Source: Sphingomonas sp. LaA6.9 (GTDB taxonomy: Bacteria; Pseudomonadota; Alphaproteobacteria; Sphingomonadales; Sphingomonadaceae). From it: DNA of 59,919 nucleotides. The notes under the pieces were generated by a model. That model ran no database searches and was not told the DNA's origin. It saw only the letters and a list, made by a program, of their open reading frames with translations. The translations under genes and the position numbers were made by a program. This document shows, one piece after another, positions 15,969-23,868 of this stretch (positions are counted from its first letter, which is position 1; every line of letters starts with the position of its first letter). The stretch is taken from the NCBI RefSeq assembly GCF_022601895.1, contig NZ_JAKVIO010000025.1, positions 1-59,919 of the forward strand, written 5' to 3'.

Positions 15969-16229
15969 ATGGATTTTGACGCGCTGCTCCGGCACTATTT
16001 CGGCACCGCCGACATCGAGAGTGTAACGGATGAGAGCTTCGCGCGCGGCCACGAGGCGCTGGCGATCGACTTCGGCACCGAACGCGATCCAGGTCGCCGA
16101 TTCGCGCTATGGGCCCTCATGCACATGCTCGGAGTTGCGCCCGCTCCCGCCGACATATTCGAGACCGAAATGGAGCGTGAAGCCGCATGGCGCTTCATGC
16201 GAATCGCCGACCGTACCAACGATCCCTGA
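15969..16229 (+). CDS. Small acidic hypothetical protein
   Basis: 86 aa, starting 8 nt after the HerA-like ATPase gene, so probably cotranscribed. Sequence such as MDFDALLRHYFGTADIESVT and RRFALWALMHMLGVAPAPAD suggests a compact helical protein. I recognise no domain and no known partner role, although its position makes it a candidate cofactor of the ATPase. Confidence 0.65.
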   Translation: MDFDALLRHYFGTADIESVTDESFARGHEALAIDFGTERDPGRRFALWALMHMLGVAPAPADIFETEMEREAAWRFMRIADRTNDP

Positions 16230-16241
16230 GTTCGTTATTAT

Positions 16242-16256
16242 TGCGAATTGATCGCA
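16242..16256. promoter_or_regulatory. Inverted repeat in the fpr upstream region
   Basis: TGCGA-ATTGA-TCGCA, 5-bp arms with 5-nt spacer, in an AT-rich stretch about 165 bp before the ferredoxin reductase start. It could be a regulator site for fpr. Support is only the symmetry and location. Confidence 0.25.
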
Positions 16257-16422
16257 TTAGTGTTGCACGAGGGTGCAGATGAAGCTATGCGCCCCAAAAC
16301 AAATCTTACGTTGATCCTTGTCCGGGAGGCTGTATCGACGGCGCCATTGGCACACGCCCGGCGTCGACAGACATGGCATGCCGGGCTTTTGCCCCGTTTT
16401 GACCAATGAGAGTGGTAGTGGA

Positions 16423-17238
16423 ATGAGCGACCGTAACGCCGGTGCACAGCTGATCGCACCTTCGGCCAGCCTGTCCGTCGAGGAAGTGCTGAGCGTGCGT
16501 CACTGGAACGAGCATCTTTTCAGCTTCACGATCACGCGCCCGTCGAGCTTCCGCTTCCGCTCGGGCGAGTTCGTGATGCTGGGGCTCCCCGCCGACGGCC
16601 GGCCGCTGCTGCGCGCCTATTCGATCGCAAGCCCCGCCTATGCCGAGGAGCTCGAAATCCTCTCGATCAAGGTGCCCGATGGTCCGCTGACCTCGAAGCT
16701 CCAGCTCATCCAGCCGGGCGACCAGCTGTTCCTCGGGCGCAAGCCGACGGGTACGCTCGTCGCCGACGCGCTCCTCCCCGGCAAGCGGCTGTTCCTGCTG
16801 TCGACGGGCACGGGCCTTGCGCCCTTCCTCAGCATCATCCGCGATCCCGAAATCTATGACCGCTTCAACCAGATCGTTCTGGTCCACAGCGTCCGTCGCG
16901 TCTCGGACCTGGCCTTCCGCGACGAACTCGAGGCACAGCTGGCGGGCGACCCGCTGGTGCAGGATCAGGCGCTGCTCCAGTTCAGCTATGTGCCCACCGT
17001 GACGCGCGAGGAGTTCCGCACTACGGGACGCATCGAGGCGCTGATCGAGAACGGCAAGATCTTCGAAGGACCGCTTGCCGGCCCCAAGCATTTCGATCCC
17101 GAGCATGACCGCGTGATGCTGTGCGGCAGCATGGCGATGATCAAGGAAACCGCGGCGATGCTCGACGAGCGTGGCTTCAGCGAAGGCTCGAACAACAATC
17201 CGGGCCATTACGTGATCGAGCGCGCTTTCGTCGGCTGA
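16423..17238 (+). CDS. fpr: Ferredoxin-NADP reductase
   Basis: 271 aa, FAD-dependent. RAYSIASPAYAEELEI is the FAD-binding R-x-Y-S/T motif; STGTGLAPFLSIIRDPEIYD is the NADP pyrophosphate-binding glycine motif; VMLCGSMAMIKE and the ending GHYVIERAFVG are typical for bacterial subclass I FPRs. It moves electrons between NADPH and ferredoxin or flavodoxin, for example in oxidative stress defence or Fe-S assembly. Start ATG at 16423 chosen by family alignment; the longer in-frame ORF has no good site. Confidence 0.93.
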   Translation: MSDRNAGAQLIAPSASLSVEEVLSVRHWNEHLFSFTITRPSSFRFRSGEFVMLGLPADGRPLLRAYSIASPAYAEELEILSIKVPDGPLTSKLQLIQPGDQLFLGRKPTGTLVADALLPGKRLFLLSTGTGLAPFLSIIRDPEIYDRFNQIVLVHSVRRVSDLAFRDELEAQLAGDPLVQDQALLQFSYVPTVTREEFRTTGRIEALIENGKIFEGPLAGPKHFDPEHDRVMLCGSMAMIKETAAMLDERGFSEGSNNNPGHYVIERAFVG

Positions 17239-17267
17239 GCCGGCTTCCATTTCGTTAACGTCACGGG

Positions 17268-17292
17268 GGTTGGCAGGACCGGCCTGCCAACC
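17268..17292 (+). terminator. Hairpin after fpr
   Basis: GGTTGGCAGG (17268-17277) and CCTGCCAACC (17283-17292) form a perfect 10-bp stem with a 5-nt loop, 30 nt after the fpr stop. There is no T tract after it, so it is either a weak terminator or a processing structure. Confidence 0.45.
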
Positions 17293-17323
17293 TAGAGCGG
17301 TTCCGGAATTCTGGAACCGAGCC

Positions 17324-18760
17324 GTGACGATCCGCGCCCTTTTTCCTGCCCTCGCCGCCTTTGTGCTGGCCGCCTGCAGCGGCGGGAACCCCGACGGCTC
17401 CATCGAGGTCGTCGCGATCGGCCCCGAGCCCCGGCTCGAAACGAGCGACAATACGCCTTCCGCCATTCTCAGGCTTTCCACCGCACAGGGACTCGTCGCC
17501 TTCGATGCGACGGGCCAGATCGAACCGGGGCTCGCGGAGCGCTGGATCGTTTCGGACGACGGCCTCAGCTACATTTTTCGCCTGCGCGATGCCGAATGGC
17601 GTCCGGGGCGCCCCGTCATCGCAAGCGATCTCGCGCGCATGCTGCGCCGGCAGATTTCCTCCAATGCCGGCCACCGGCTTGCGCGGTTGTTCAGTGCGGT
17701 CGAAGCGGTGATCCCGGTGACCGAGGACATCATCGAAATCAGGCTGCGACAGCCGCGACCGCAATTTCTCGCGCTCCTGGCGCAGCCCGAGCTTGCGATG
17801 ACGTCGGGCAAGCTCGGCGCGGGTCCATTTCGTCCGTCCGTGCAAAAAGGCGGCTTTGTGATGCTCGATCCGATCGGTGATCGCGAAGATCCCGCTACCG
17901 CACAGGCGCGCAATCCCGTGCGGCTGGTTGGAAATCGCGCCGCGGCGGCGGTCGCGCGCTATGATCGCGAACGGGCTGACCTCGTGCTCGGCGGCACCTT
18001 TGCGGACCTGCCCTATGCGCGCGTGATAGATCCCCCACGGGGGCAATTGCGCTTCGACCCCGCACCGGGCCTGTTCGGGCTCGCTGTAGCCGACCAGAAG
18101 GGTTTTCTCGCTTCGGCCGACAATCGCGAGGCGGTGTCGATGGCGATCGATCGGCAGGCGCTTGTCCGAATTTTCGATATACCGGGCTGGAACCCGGTGC
18201 ATGCGATCATACCCGCGCGACTCGACCTCGCGGCGGACCCTGTCCAGCCCGAATGGCTGCGCGCCGACCGCGAGCAGCGCGTGGCGATCGCGCGCGCGCG
18301 CGTTTCGGCGTGGCGGGGCAACAACGCGGAATTTCCGCGACTGCGCATCGCATTGCCCGCTGGCGCCGGATCGAAGCTGCTTTTCGCGCGCCTCGCGGTC
18401 GATCTTGGACGGATCGGTATCATCGCCGAGCGCGCCGCCCCGGATGCACCGGCCGATCTCAGGCTGATCGACGAGGTAGCGCCCAATGAAAGCGCGACCT
18501 GGTACCTGACACGCTTGTCCTGCGCCTATCGGCTGCCCTGCGGCGAAACCGGCGATGCGGCGCTCGCCACTTCACGCGGCGCATCGAGCCTTGCCGAGCG
18601 CTCGATCAAGCTCAGCGAGGCCGACTCTGCCTATGCGGTCAACGTCCCCTTCATCCCGCTCGCTACACCCGTGCGCTGGTCGCTGGTGAGGCCGCGACTG
18701 CAAGGCTTCAGGCCCAATGCGCGCGCGATCCACCCTCTCAACCACTTGTTGAAGGAATAG
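17324..18760 (+). CDS. Solute-binding lipoprotein, peptide/nickel ABC type (SBP family 5)
   Basis: 478 aa from a GTG. Lipoprotein signal VTIRALFPALAAFVLAAC (Cys 18). GLAERWIVSDDGLSYIFRLR and REAVSMAIDRQALVRIFDIP are the two landmarks of family 5 solute-binding proteins (the starting GLA-x-W and the A-I-D-R helix). Such proteins normally feed an oligopeptide or nickel ABC permease, but no permease or ATPase gene is nearby. It is a solitary receptor, and the substrate is unknown. The upstream start at 17270 would overlap the fpr hairpin. Confidence 0.82.
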   Translation: MTIRALFPALAAFVLAACSGGNPDGSIEVVAIGPEPRLETSDNTPSAILRLSTAQGLVAFDATGQIEPGLAERWIVSDDGLSYIFRLRDAEWRPGRPVIASDLARMLRRQISSNAGHRLARLFSAVEAVIPVTEDIIEIRLRQPRPQFLALLAQPELAMTSGKLGAGPFRPSVQKGGFVMLDPIGDREDPATAQARNPVRLVGNRAAAAVARYDRERADLVLGGTFADLPYARVIDPPRGQLRFDPAPGLFGLAVADQKGFLASADNREAVSMAIDRQALVRIFDIPGWNPVHAIIPARLDLAADPVQPEWLRADREQRVAIARARVSAWRGNNAEFPRLRIALPAGAGSKLLFARLAVDLGRIGIIAERAAPDAPADLRLIDEVAPNESATWYLTRLSCAYRLPCGETGDAALATSRGASSLAERSIKLSEADSAYAVNVPFIPLATPVRWSLVRPRLQGFRPNARAIHPLNHLLKE

Positions 18761-18804
18761 CGCGTCCCAATATTCGGGTCTGGACCCCTTGGAGCCATGA
18801 CCGA

Positions 18805-19227
18805 ATGCGCGTTTCTCCCGATCAGTTCGAAACTCTGGCCGGTGCGCTGCCCGATCTCGGCCGCGATGCCGCCTCTGTGCGCAAGCGCGTCGAGATGATG
18901 GAGGCGCTGCTTGAGCGCGCCTTTGTCATTCCCGGTATCAACCGGCCGATCGGGCTCGACGCCATTGTCGGGCTCGTTCCAGTGCTCGGCGACCTCGTCA
19001 CGGCCGCGATGGGCGCCTGGATGGTCTGGGAAGCACGCAATCTCGGCATGTCCAAATTCCAGCTGACACGCATGGCCGCCAATGTCGGCATCGACACGCT
19101 GCTGGGCGCGATCCCGCTGGTCGGCGACGCTTTCGACTTCTTGTATCGGTCGAACACGCGCAATCTGAGGATCATCAGGAAGCACCTCGACAAGCATCAC
19201 CCCAGTACGGTGATCATCGACGGCTAA
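18805..19227 (+). CDS. DUF4112 domain membrane protein
   Basis: 140 aa. Contains IGLDAIVGLVPVLGDLVTAA and IDTLLGAIPLVGDAFDFLYR, two GLxPxxGD/GAxPxxGD membrane hairpins that define DUF4112. Function unknown. The TAA at 19225-19227 overlaps by two bases with the stop of the RNase T2 gene on the opposite strand, a convergent pair with shared stop bases. Confidence 0.88.
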   Translation: MRVSPDQFETLAGALPDLGRDAASVRKRVEMMEALLERAFVIPGINRPIGLDAIVGLVPVLGDLVTAAMGAWMVWEARNLGMSKFQLTRMAANVGIDTLLGAIPLVGDAFDFLYRSNTRNLRIIRKHLDKHHPSTVIIDG

Positions 19228-19937
19228 TTGCCGCGTTCGATCCTCAGCCTTGCCCCGGCGGACAGCCCCCCTTGGTGCACGGGGCACCGCGTCGGCTTGC
19301 GGTTACGGTCGAGGCATAGCCACACCTCGTCGAGATAGCCGCGTCGCGTCGCGGTGATCCGCATCATATCGGCGCGCATGCCGGGGTTTGCGCGGGCGAA
19401 TGAGGCGGCGAACTCACCCGCGGTCAGCGCGGAACGCCGTGCCAGCGCAGCCATGTCGGGATAGCGTATGCGCGCATACAGCGCACGCGCCTCGGAAAAA
19501 TAGCGCTCGGGCCGCGTGGTCATGCAGGTACCATGCTTGGCCCATTCATGCTGGATGAGTTGCGCCGAGGGCGTCGCACAAAGATTGTCGCGGATCACGC
19601 GCTGCGAAAGAAGCTGTGCGGGACGGCAATATTGTGGCCATTCGCGCCCATGGCCGTCGGGCCAGAGGCCGTGCAGCGTAAAGCCAAAGCGGTTGGAGCC
19701 ATCGCACTGGAAGCGGTCGCGCGTGTTAGCCGATTTCGTACGGCAATATTCGGGCGACCAGGTGAGCGCGAGGGTATAGCTGCCGATTGGAATGTCGCGT
19801 TTCGGCTGATCGGCGGTCGGCCCATCGTGCAGAGGCCGTGGCGGATTGGCCGGCACCGAACAGGACAGCGCCTGGGCCTGCGCAACGCCCGGAAGAAGCG
19901 TGAGTGCGCAGCCGAGCGCCAGCAAGCGCTTACGCAT
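19224..19937 (-). CDS. Secreted ribonuclease T2
   Basis: 237 aa. Signal peptide MRKRLLALGCALTLLPGVAQ with an AQA cleavage site. Both catalytic segments are present: CAS I FTLHGLWPDGHGREWPQYC and CAS II HEWAKHGTC, each with its histidine, plus the paired cysteines. It cuts RNA at 3' ends without base preference and acts in the periplasm or outside. Its ATG overlaps the nadC stop by 8 nt, so it is the last gene of the nad operon by position, though unrelated in role. Confidence 0.93.
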   Translation of the reverse strand: MRKRLLALGCALTLLPGVAQAQALSCSVPANPPRPLHDGPTADQPKRDIPIGSYTLALTWSPEYCRTKSANTRDRFQCDGSNRFGFTLHGLWPDGHGREWPQYCRPAQLLSQRVIRDNLCATPSAQLIQHEWAKHGTCMTTRPERYFSEARALYARIRYPDMAALARRSALTAGEFAASFARANPGMRADMMRITATRRGYLDEVWLCLDRNRKPTRCPVHQGGLSAGARLRIERGN

Positions 19938-20775
19938 TCGCGAAATCGAGCCCGATATCCGCAGCCGGCGCCGACTGGGTGAGCCGGCCTACCGAAATAT
20001 AGGTGACCCCGGTCTCCGCGATCGCGCGGATCGTGTCGAGCCGCACACCGCCTGAAGCCTCGGTCGGTACGCGCCCGCCCACGAGCCGCACAGCGCCCCG
20101 CAGCGTGGGCGGATCCATATTGTCGAGAAGCAGATGCGTCGCGCCTGCGGCCAGCGCGGGCTCGATCTGGTCGACGCGGTCTACCTCGACGATGATACGC
20201 TCGATGCCGGCGTCCTTCGCGCGGCGCACCGCCTCGCCGACACCGCCCGCGACCGCGACATGATTGTCCTTGATCATCGCGGCGTCCCAAAGTCCCATGC
20301 GGTGATTGGTCGCACCGCCCATACGCGTCGCATATTTCTCCAGCACGCGCAGTCCGGGAATGGTCTTGCGCGTATCGAGCAATGTCGCGCCGGCGCCCGC
20401 GATCTTGTCGACATAGGTGCGCGTCATTGTTGCTATACCCGTCAGGTGCTGGACCGTATTGAGTGCCGAGCGCTCGGCGGTCAGCATCGCGCGCGCCTTG
20501 CCCCTTAGCCGCATCAGGTCGCTACCCGCCGGAACGCGGTCGCCATCCTTTGCAAGCAGCTCGATCTCCACATCGGGATCAAGCCGCCGGAAAAAGGCTT
20601 CGGCGATCGGCAGGCCGGCGACAATGACGGCCTCGCGGCTGTCCATGACACCATCGAACACTGCATCGGCGGGAATGACGGCCTCGGAGGTGATGTCACC
20701 GGCCAGGCCGAGATCCTCGGCCAGCGTCGCGGTAACGAAAGCGTCGAGATCGAAATCGGGCAGGGTAAAGCTCAT
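19930..20775 (-). CDS. nadC: Nicotinate-nucleotide pyrophosphorylase (carboxylating)
   Basis: 281 aa. It turns quinolinate and PRPP into nicotinate mononucleotide. Key family blocks are seen: AEDLGLAGDITSEAVIPADA, LNTVQHLTGIATMTRTYVDK, LDTRKTIPGLRVLEKYA, GGATNHRMGLWDAAMIKDNH and the final VTYISVGRLTQSAPAADIGL. Located 59 nt after nadA on the same strand, with a palindromic element between them. nadB or an aspartate dehydrogenase is not in this window. Confidence 0.96.
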   Translation of the reverse strand: MSFTLPDFDLDAFVTATLAEDLGLAGDITSEAVIPADAVFDGVMDSREAVIVAGLPIAEAFFRRLDPDVEIELLAKDGDRVPAGSDLMRLRGKARAMLTAERSALNTVQHLTGIATMTRTYVDKIAGAGATLLDTRKTIPGLRVLEKYATRMGGATNHRMGLWDAAMIKDNHVAVAGGVGEAVRRAKDAGIERIIVEVDRVDQIEPALAAGATHLLLDNMDPPTLRGAVRLVGGRVPTEASGGVRLDTIRAIAETGVTYISVGRLTQSAPAADIGLDFANA

Positions 20776-20794
20776 GGCTACCGCCTAGCCCAAT

Positions 20795-20824
20795 ATGTCA
20801 TTCCCGGAAAAGCAGGAATGACAT
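20795..20824. repeat. REP-like palindrome between nadA and nadC
   Basis: ATGTCATTCC (20795-20804) and GGAATGACAT (20815-20824), perfect 10-bp arms with a 10-nt loop (CGGAAAAGCA). This TGTCATTCCCG-type palindrome resembles repetitive extragenic elements of many bacteria. It lies in the nadA-nadC gap and could stabilise or attenuate the message. Confidence 0.6.
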
Positions 20825-20834
20825 CGCAGCGCGA

Positions 20835-21842
20835 TCAGTCCCCCGTCACACGCGCGCCGAGATCGCCCATGCCCACCGTCGACGATGCCATCGCCAGCAT
20901 GCGGTCGAGCGACTTCTTCGCCTGCAGCCGCATGGTTTCGTCCAGCTCGATGCGCGGTTCCAGATCGCGCAGGGCGATGTAGAGTTTCTCCATCGTGTTG
21001 AGTGCCATGTACGGGCAGATGTTGCAGTTGCAGTTCCCGTCCGCCCCGGGCGCGCCGATGAAGGTCTTTTCGGGGACCGCCTTTTCCATCTGGTGGATGA
21101 TGTGCGGCTCGGTCGCGACGATCACCACGTCGTGCGGGGTCGTCTTGGCGAACTCGAGGATCGCGCTGGTCGAGCCGACCATCTCGGCATGGTCGAGCAC
21201 ATGCGGCGGGCATTCGGGGTGCGCCGCCACAGGTGCGCCGGGATGTTGCGCCTTCAGCTTGAGCAGCTCGGTTTCGGAGAACGCCTCATGCACGATGCAC
21301 ACGCCAGGCCAGAGCAGCATCTCGCGTCCGAACTTGCGCGAGAGATATCCGCCCAGATGCTTGTCGGGTCCGAAGATGATCTTCTGGTCCTTGGGGATCT
21401 GGCTCAGGATCTTTTCGGCGGATGAGCTCGTGACGATGATGTCCGAGAGCGCCTTAACCTCGGCCGAGCAGTTGATATAGGTCAGCGCGATATGGTCGGG
21501 ATGCGCCTCGCGGAACGCCCTGAACTTGTCGGGCGGGCACGAATCCTCAAGGCTGCAGCCCGCATCCATGTCGGGCAGCACCACGGTCTTGTGGGGGCTG
21601 AGGATCTTGGCGGTCTCGGCCATGAAGCGCACGCCGCAGAATGCGATGACATCGGCCGAAGTCTCCGCCGCCTTGCGCGACAGATCGAGGCTGTCGCCGA
21701 CGAAGTCGGCGATGTCCTGGATCTCGGGCTTCTGGTAATAATGCGCGAGGATCACGGCATTGCGTTCCTTGCGCAGCCGGTCGATCTCCGCCCTGAGATC
21801 AAGCCCCGTCAGGCTTCCGCCAATACCGTTCCTCGCGTCCAT
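20835..21842 (-). CDS. nadA: Quinolinate synthase A
   Basis: 335 aa, [4Fe-4S] enzyme that condenses iminoaspartate with dihydroxyacetone phosphate. The three cysteine ligands sit in FCGVRFMAETAKIL, in PGVCIVHEAFSE and in NCNCNICPYMALNTMEKLY; the AHYYQKPEIQDIADFVGDSL start is also typical. The ATG at 21842 is used, as the longer in-frame start is a TTG. It lies 5 nt after the DUF4230 gene and upstream of nadC. Confidence 0.95.
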   Translation of the reverse strand: MDARNGIGGSLTGLDLRAEIDRLRKERNAVILAHYYQKPEIQDIADFVGDSLDLSRKAAETSADVIAFCGVRFMAETAKILSPHKTVVLPDMDAGCSLEDSCPPDKFRAFREAHPDHIALTYINCSAEVKALSDIIVTSSSAEKILSQIPKDQKIIFGPDKHLGGYLSRKFGREMLLWPGVCIVHEAFSETELLKLKAQHPGAPVAAHPECPPHVLDHAEMVGSTSAILEFAKTTPHDVVIVATEPHIIHQMEKAVPEKTFIGAPGADGNCNCNICPYMALNTMEKLYIALRDLEPRIELDETMRLQAKKSLDRMLAMASSTVGMGDLGARVTGD

Positions 21843-21847
21843 CTTCC

Positions 21848-22471
21848 TCAACTCCCGGTTTCATCGCCGAAGCGTGCCACGACCGTCGCCTCTACGCCGG
21901 CCGCCTTCAAAGGCATAGAAAAACTGTTGGCGATGGCGCGGCGCGTCGCATCGCGCGCGAGCTTCATCGGCACGGCCTCGCGCGCCTGCCGCATCAGCTC
22001 GTCCTGACCCGCCTTGCGATTGGCGGCATCGAGCACCTTTTCGGAGTCGGTCAGCGCCAGCAGGATTCCGCCACCATCATACTCCTCGATCGCGCGCATA
22101 TCCACTTGCGGCCCCGCGATCTCGATCGGCGGCAGCGTAACCGTGAGCGTCCGCGACACCTCATCCCACGCCACATCGCGCTGCTGCAACTTCGACAGGT
22201 CGACCTCGTAACGGACCATGCCCGGCATGATCAGCGTCTTCTTCGCGCTGAGGCCGAACCGGCTCTGCTCCGACGTCACGACCGCGACGAAACGCGCCGC
22301 GAAGGCGGAAAGCCGGTTCTGCTCGCGCAATCCCTGAAGGCTCGATGCCGCGATCGTCTCGACATCACCCTGCCAGCGCTTTTCCCATGTTCGCTGCACC
22401 AGCAGCAGCCCCCCGAGCCCCAGCGCGACGGCAAAGGCGATCGCGATCAGCCACTTGCCAAGTGGTTTCAT
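21848..22471 (-). CDS. DUF4230 domain protein, membrane anchored
   Basis: 207 aa. One N-terminal membrane span (LIAIAFAVALGLGGLLLVQR), then a periplasmic DUF4230 domain (LSAFAARFVAVVTSEQSRFG and MPGMVRYEVDLSKLQQRDV). Function unknown. Its ATG overlaps the stop of the MBL gene (ATGA), and nadA starts 5 nt after its stop, so the three are cotranscribed. Confidence 0.86.
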   Translation of the reverse strand: MKPLGKWLIAIAFAVALGLGGLLLVQRTWEKRWQGDVETIAASSLQGLREQNRLSAFAARFVAVVTSEQSRFGLSAKKTLIMPGMVRYEVDLSKLQQRDVAWDEVSRTLTVTLPPIEIAGPQVDMRAIEEYDGGGILLALTDSEKVLDAANRKAGQDELMRQAREAVPMKLARDATRRAIANSFSMPLKAAGVEATVVARFGDETGS

Positions 22472-23337
22472 GCGTCGATCAGTTCCCAATTGTCCCGATT
22501 TTCACGCACGACACCCCGGTCGCGCAGATCGATGAGGTGCGCGAGCACCGATCGGCCTGCAGCACCCGTCAGGCGCGGATCGAGGCCCTTGTACATGTGC
22601 GTGACCATTTCGGGGATCTCGCCCGTCCCCTTGCTCAGCAGCCGCAATATCTGCCCCTCGCGCTGCTTGCGGTGACCCAGCAGGCCACGTGCGAAACGCT
22701 GCGGTCGCTCGATCGGGTCGCCGTGCGCGGGGTAATAGACGACGTCGTCGCGGCCCATCAGCAGTTCGAGGCTCGCCATATAGGCCGCCATGTCGCCATC
22801 CGGCGGTGAGACGACGCTGGTCGACCACGCCATCACGTGATCGCCCGTGAACAGCGCCTTTTCCTCGACGAGCGCGAGACAGACATGGTTGGAAGTGTGT
22901 CCGGGTGTCGCCACGGCCCGAAGCGTCCACCCGTCGCCGTCAATTGCTTCGCCGTCACCGAGAACGCGATCGGGCGCATAGCTGCGGTCGAACGCCTCGT
23001 CGGCGCGCGGACCGCTGTCGTCGAGGACGAGTGGTGCGCAGCCCACGATCTCGGCGCCCGTTGCGTCCTTCAATGGCCGCGCTGCGGGGCTGTGGTCGCG
23101 ATGCGTATGGGTGCAGCTGATATAGGCGATCTCCTCGCCGTCGGTTGCGCGCAGAATCGCCGCGATATGGCCGTCATCGGCGGGTCCGGGATCGACCACT
23201 GCAACGCGGCCATGACCAACGATGTACGTCTGGGTGCCCGTATAGGTGTAGGGCGACGGATTGGGCGCGAGCACACGGCGCACCAGCGGCGTCAACTTCA
23301 TCGCTTCGCCCGTCGGGAAATCGTTCATTTTCCCCAT
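22468..23337 (-). CDS. Metallo-beta-lactamase fold hydrolase (LACTB2-like)
   Basis: 289 aa. The zinc motif T-H-T-H-R-D-H is in YISCTHTHRDHSPAARPL; later ligands are in TPGHTSNHVCLALVEEKALF and TGDHVMAWSTSVVSPPDGD, and the C-terminal winged part matches human LACTB2, a ribonuclease. The substrate is not known. An ATG at 23328 is also a possible start. It heads a minus-strand run leading to nadA and nadC. Confidence 0.9.
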   Translation of the reverse strand: MGKMNDFPTGEAMKLTPLVRRVLAPNPSPYTYTGTQTYIVGHGRVAVVDPGPADDGHIAAILRATDGEEIAYISCTHTHRDHSPAARPLKDATGAEIVGCAPLVLDDSGPRADEAFDRSYAPDRVLGDGEAIDGDGWTLRAVATPGHTSNHVCLALVEEKALFTGDHVMAWSTSVVSPPDGDMAAYMASLELLMGRDDVVYYPAHGDPIERPQRFARGLLGHRKQREGQILRLLSKGTGEIPEMVTHMYKGLDPRLTGAAGRSVLAHLIDLRDRGVVRENRDNWELIDA

Positions 23338-23416
23338 GTGGCATGTTCCCGCGCAGAAACAAGATCGGACGGAACGGCCTGTAAACGTTCCGCCCGATTG
23401 CCATGCGTCGGAACAT

Positions 23417-23845
23417 TCAGTTCTTCGGCGCGAGCTCGGCCTTCAATCGTGAAATCTCTGCGTCGAGGGTAGCAAGTGCCTTGGCGCGATGCTCGTCGCT
23501 CAGCCCCTTTTCCTCGGCAAGCTCGCCGCGCGCCTTTTCAAGCGCCGTCACTGCATCGGCATCGGCCCTGCCGCAGATCATGATGCGCGTACGCTGTTTC
23601 TTGCCGTCCGCTTCGGTATCGACCTCGGTGCCGACTTCCTGGCCCTCGGCCTTGCACTTCGCCAGCGCCGCGGCGACGTGCGCATCGTCGACGGGCTTTC
23701 CACCCTCACCGCGCTTGATGATCGTCACGTGCTTCTCGACCTTGGGCTGCGTCTCATCATGGCCTTCATGAGCCTGAGCGGCGGCGGGCAGCAACGCCAG
23801 AGCCAGGGCCACCAGGCCGCGTGTGATAAGGACGTTCGTTTTCAT
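23417..23845 (-). CDS. Periplasmic protein sharing a module with the M56 peptidase
   Basis: 142 aa. Signal peptide MKTNVLITRGLVALALALLP ending AAAQA, then HEGHDE. From VEKHVTIIKRG onwards it parallels the last 100 residues of the neighbouring M56 protein: a strand pair around GKKQRTRIMICGRADAD, a conserved cysteine in K/E-C-K and one in ICG/ICM, and a final helix ALATLDAEISRLKAEL. It is the third gene of the blaI-M56 operon, 23 nt after the M56 stop. The function is unknown; it could be a soluble form or partner of the sensor tail. Confidence 0.7.
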   Translation of the reverse strand: MKTNVLITRGLVALALALLPAAAQAHEGHDETQPKVEKHVTIIKRGEGGKPVDDAHVAAALAKCKAEGQEVGTEVDTEADGKKQRTRIMICGRADADAVTALEKARGELAEEKGLSDEHRAKALATLDAEISRLKAELAPKN

Positions 23846-23868
23846 GCGCTTGCACTCCCTCCCATAAT

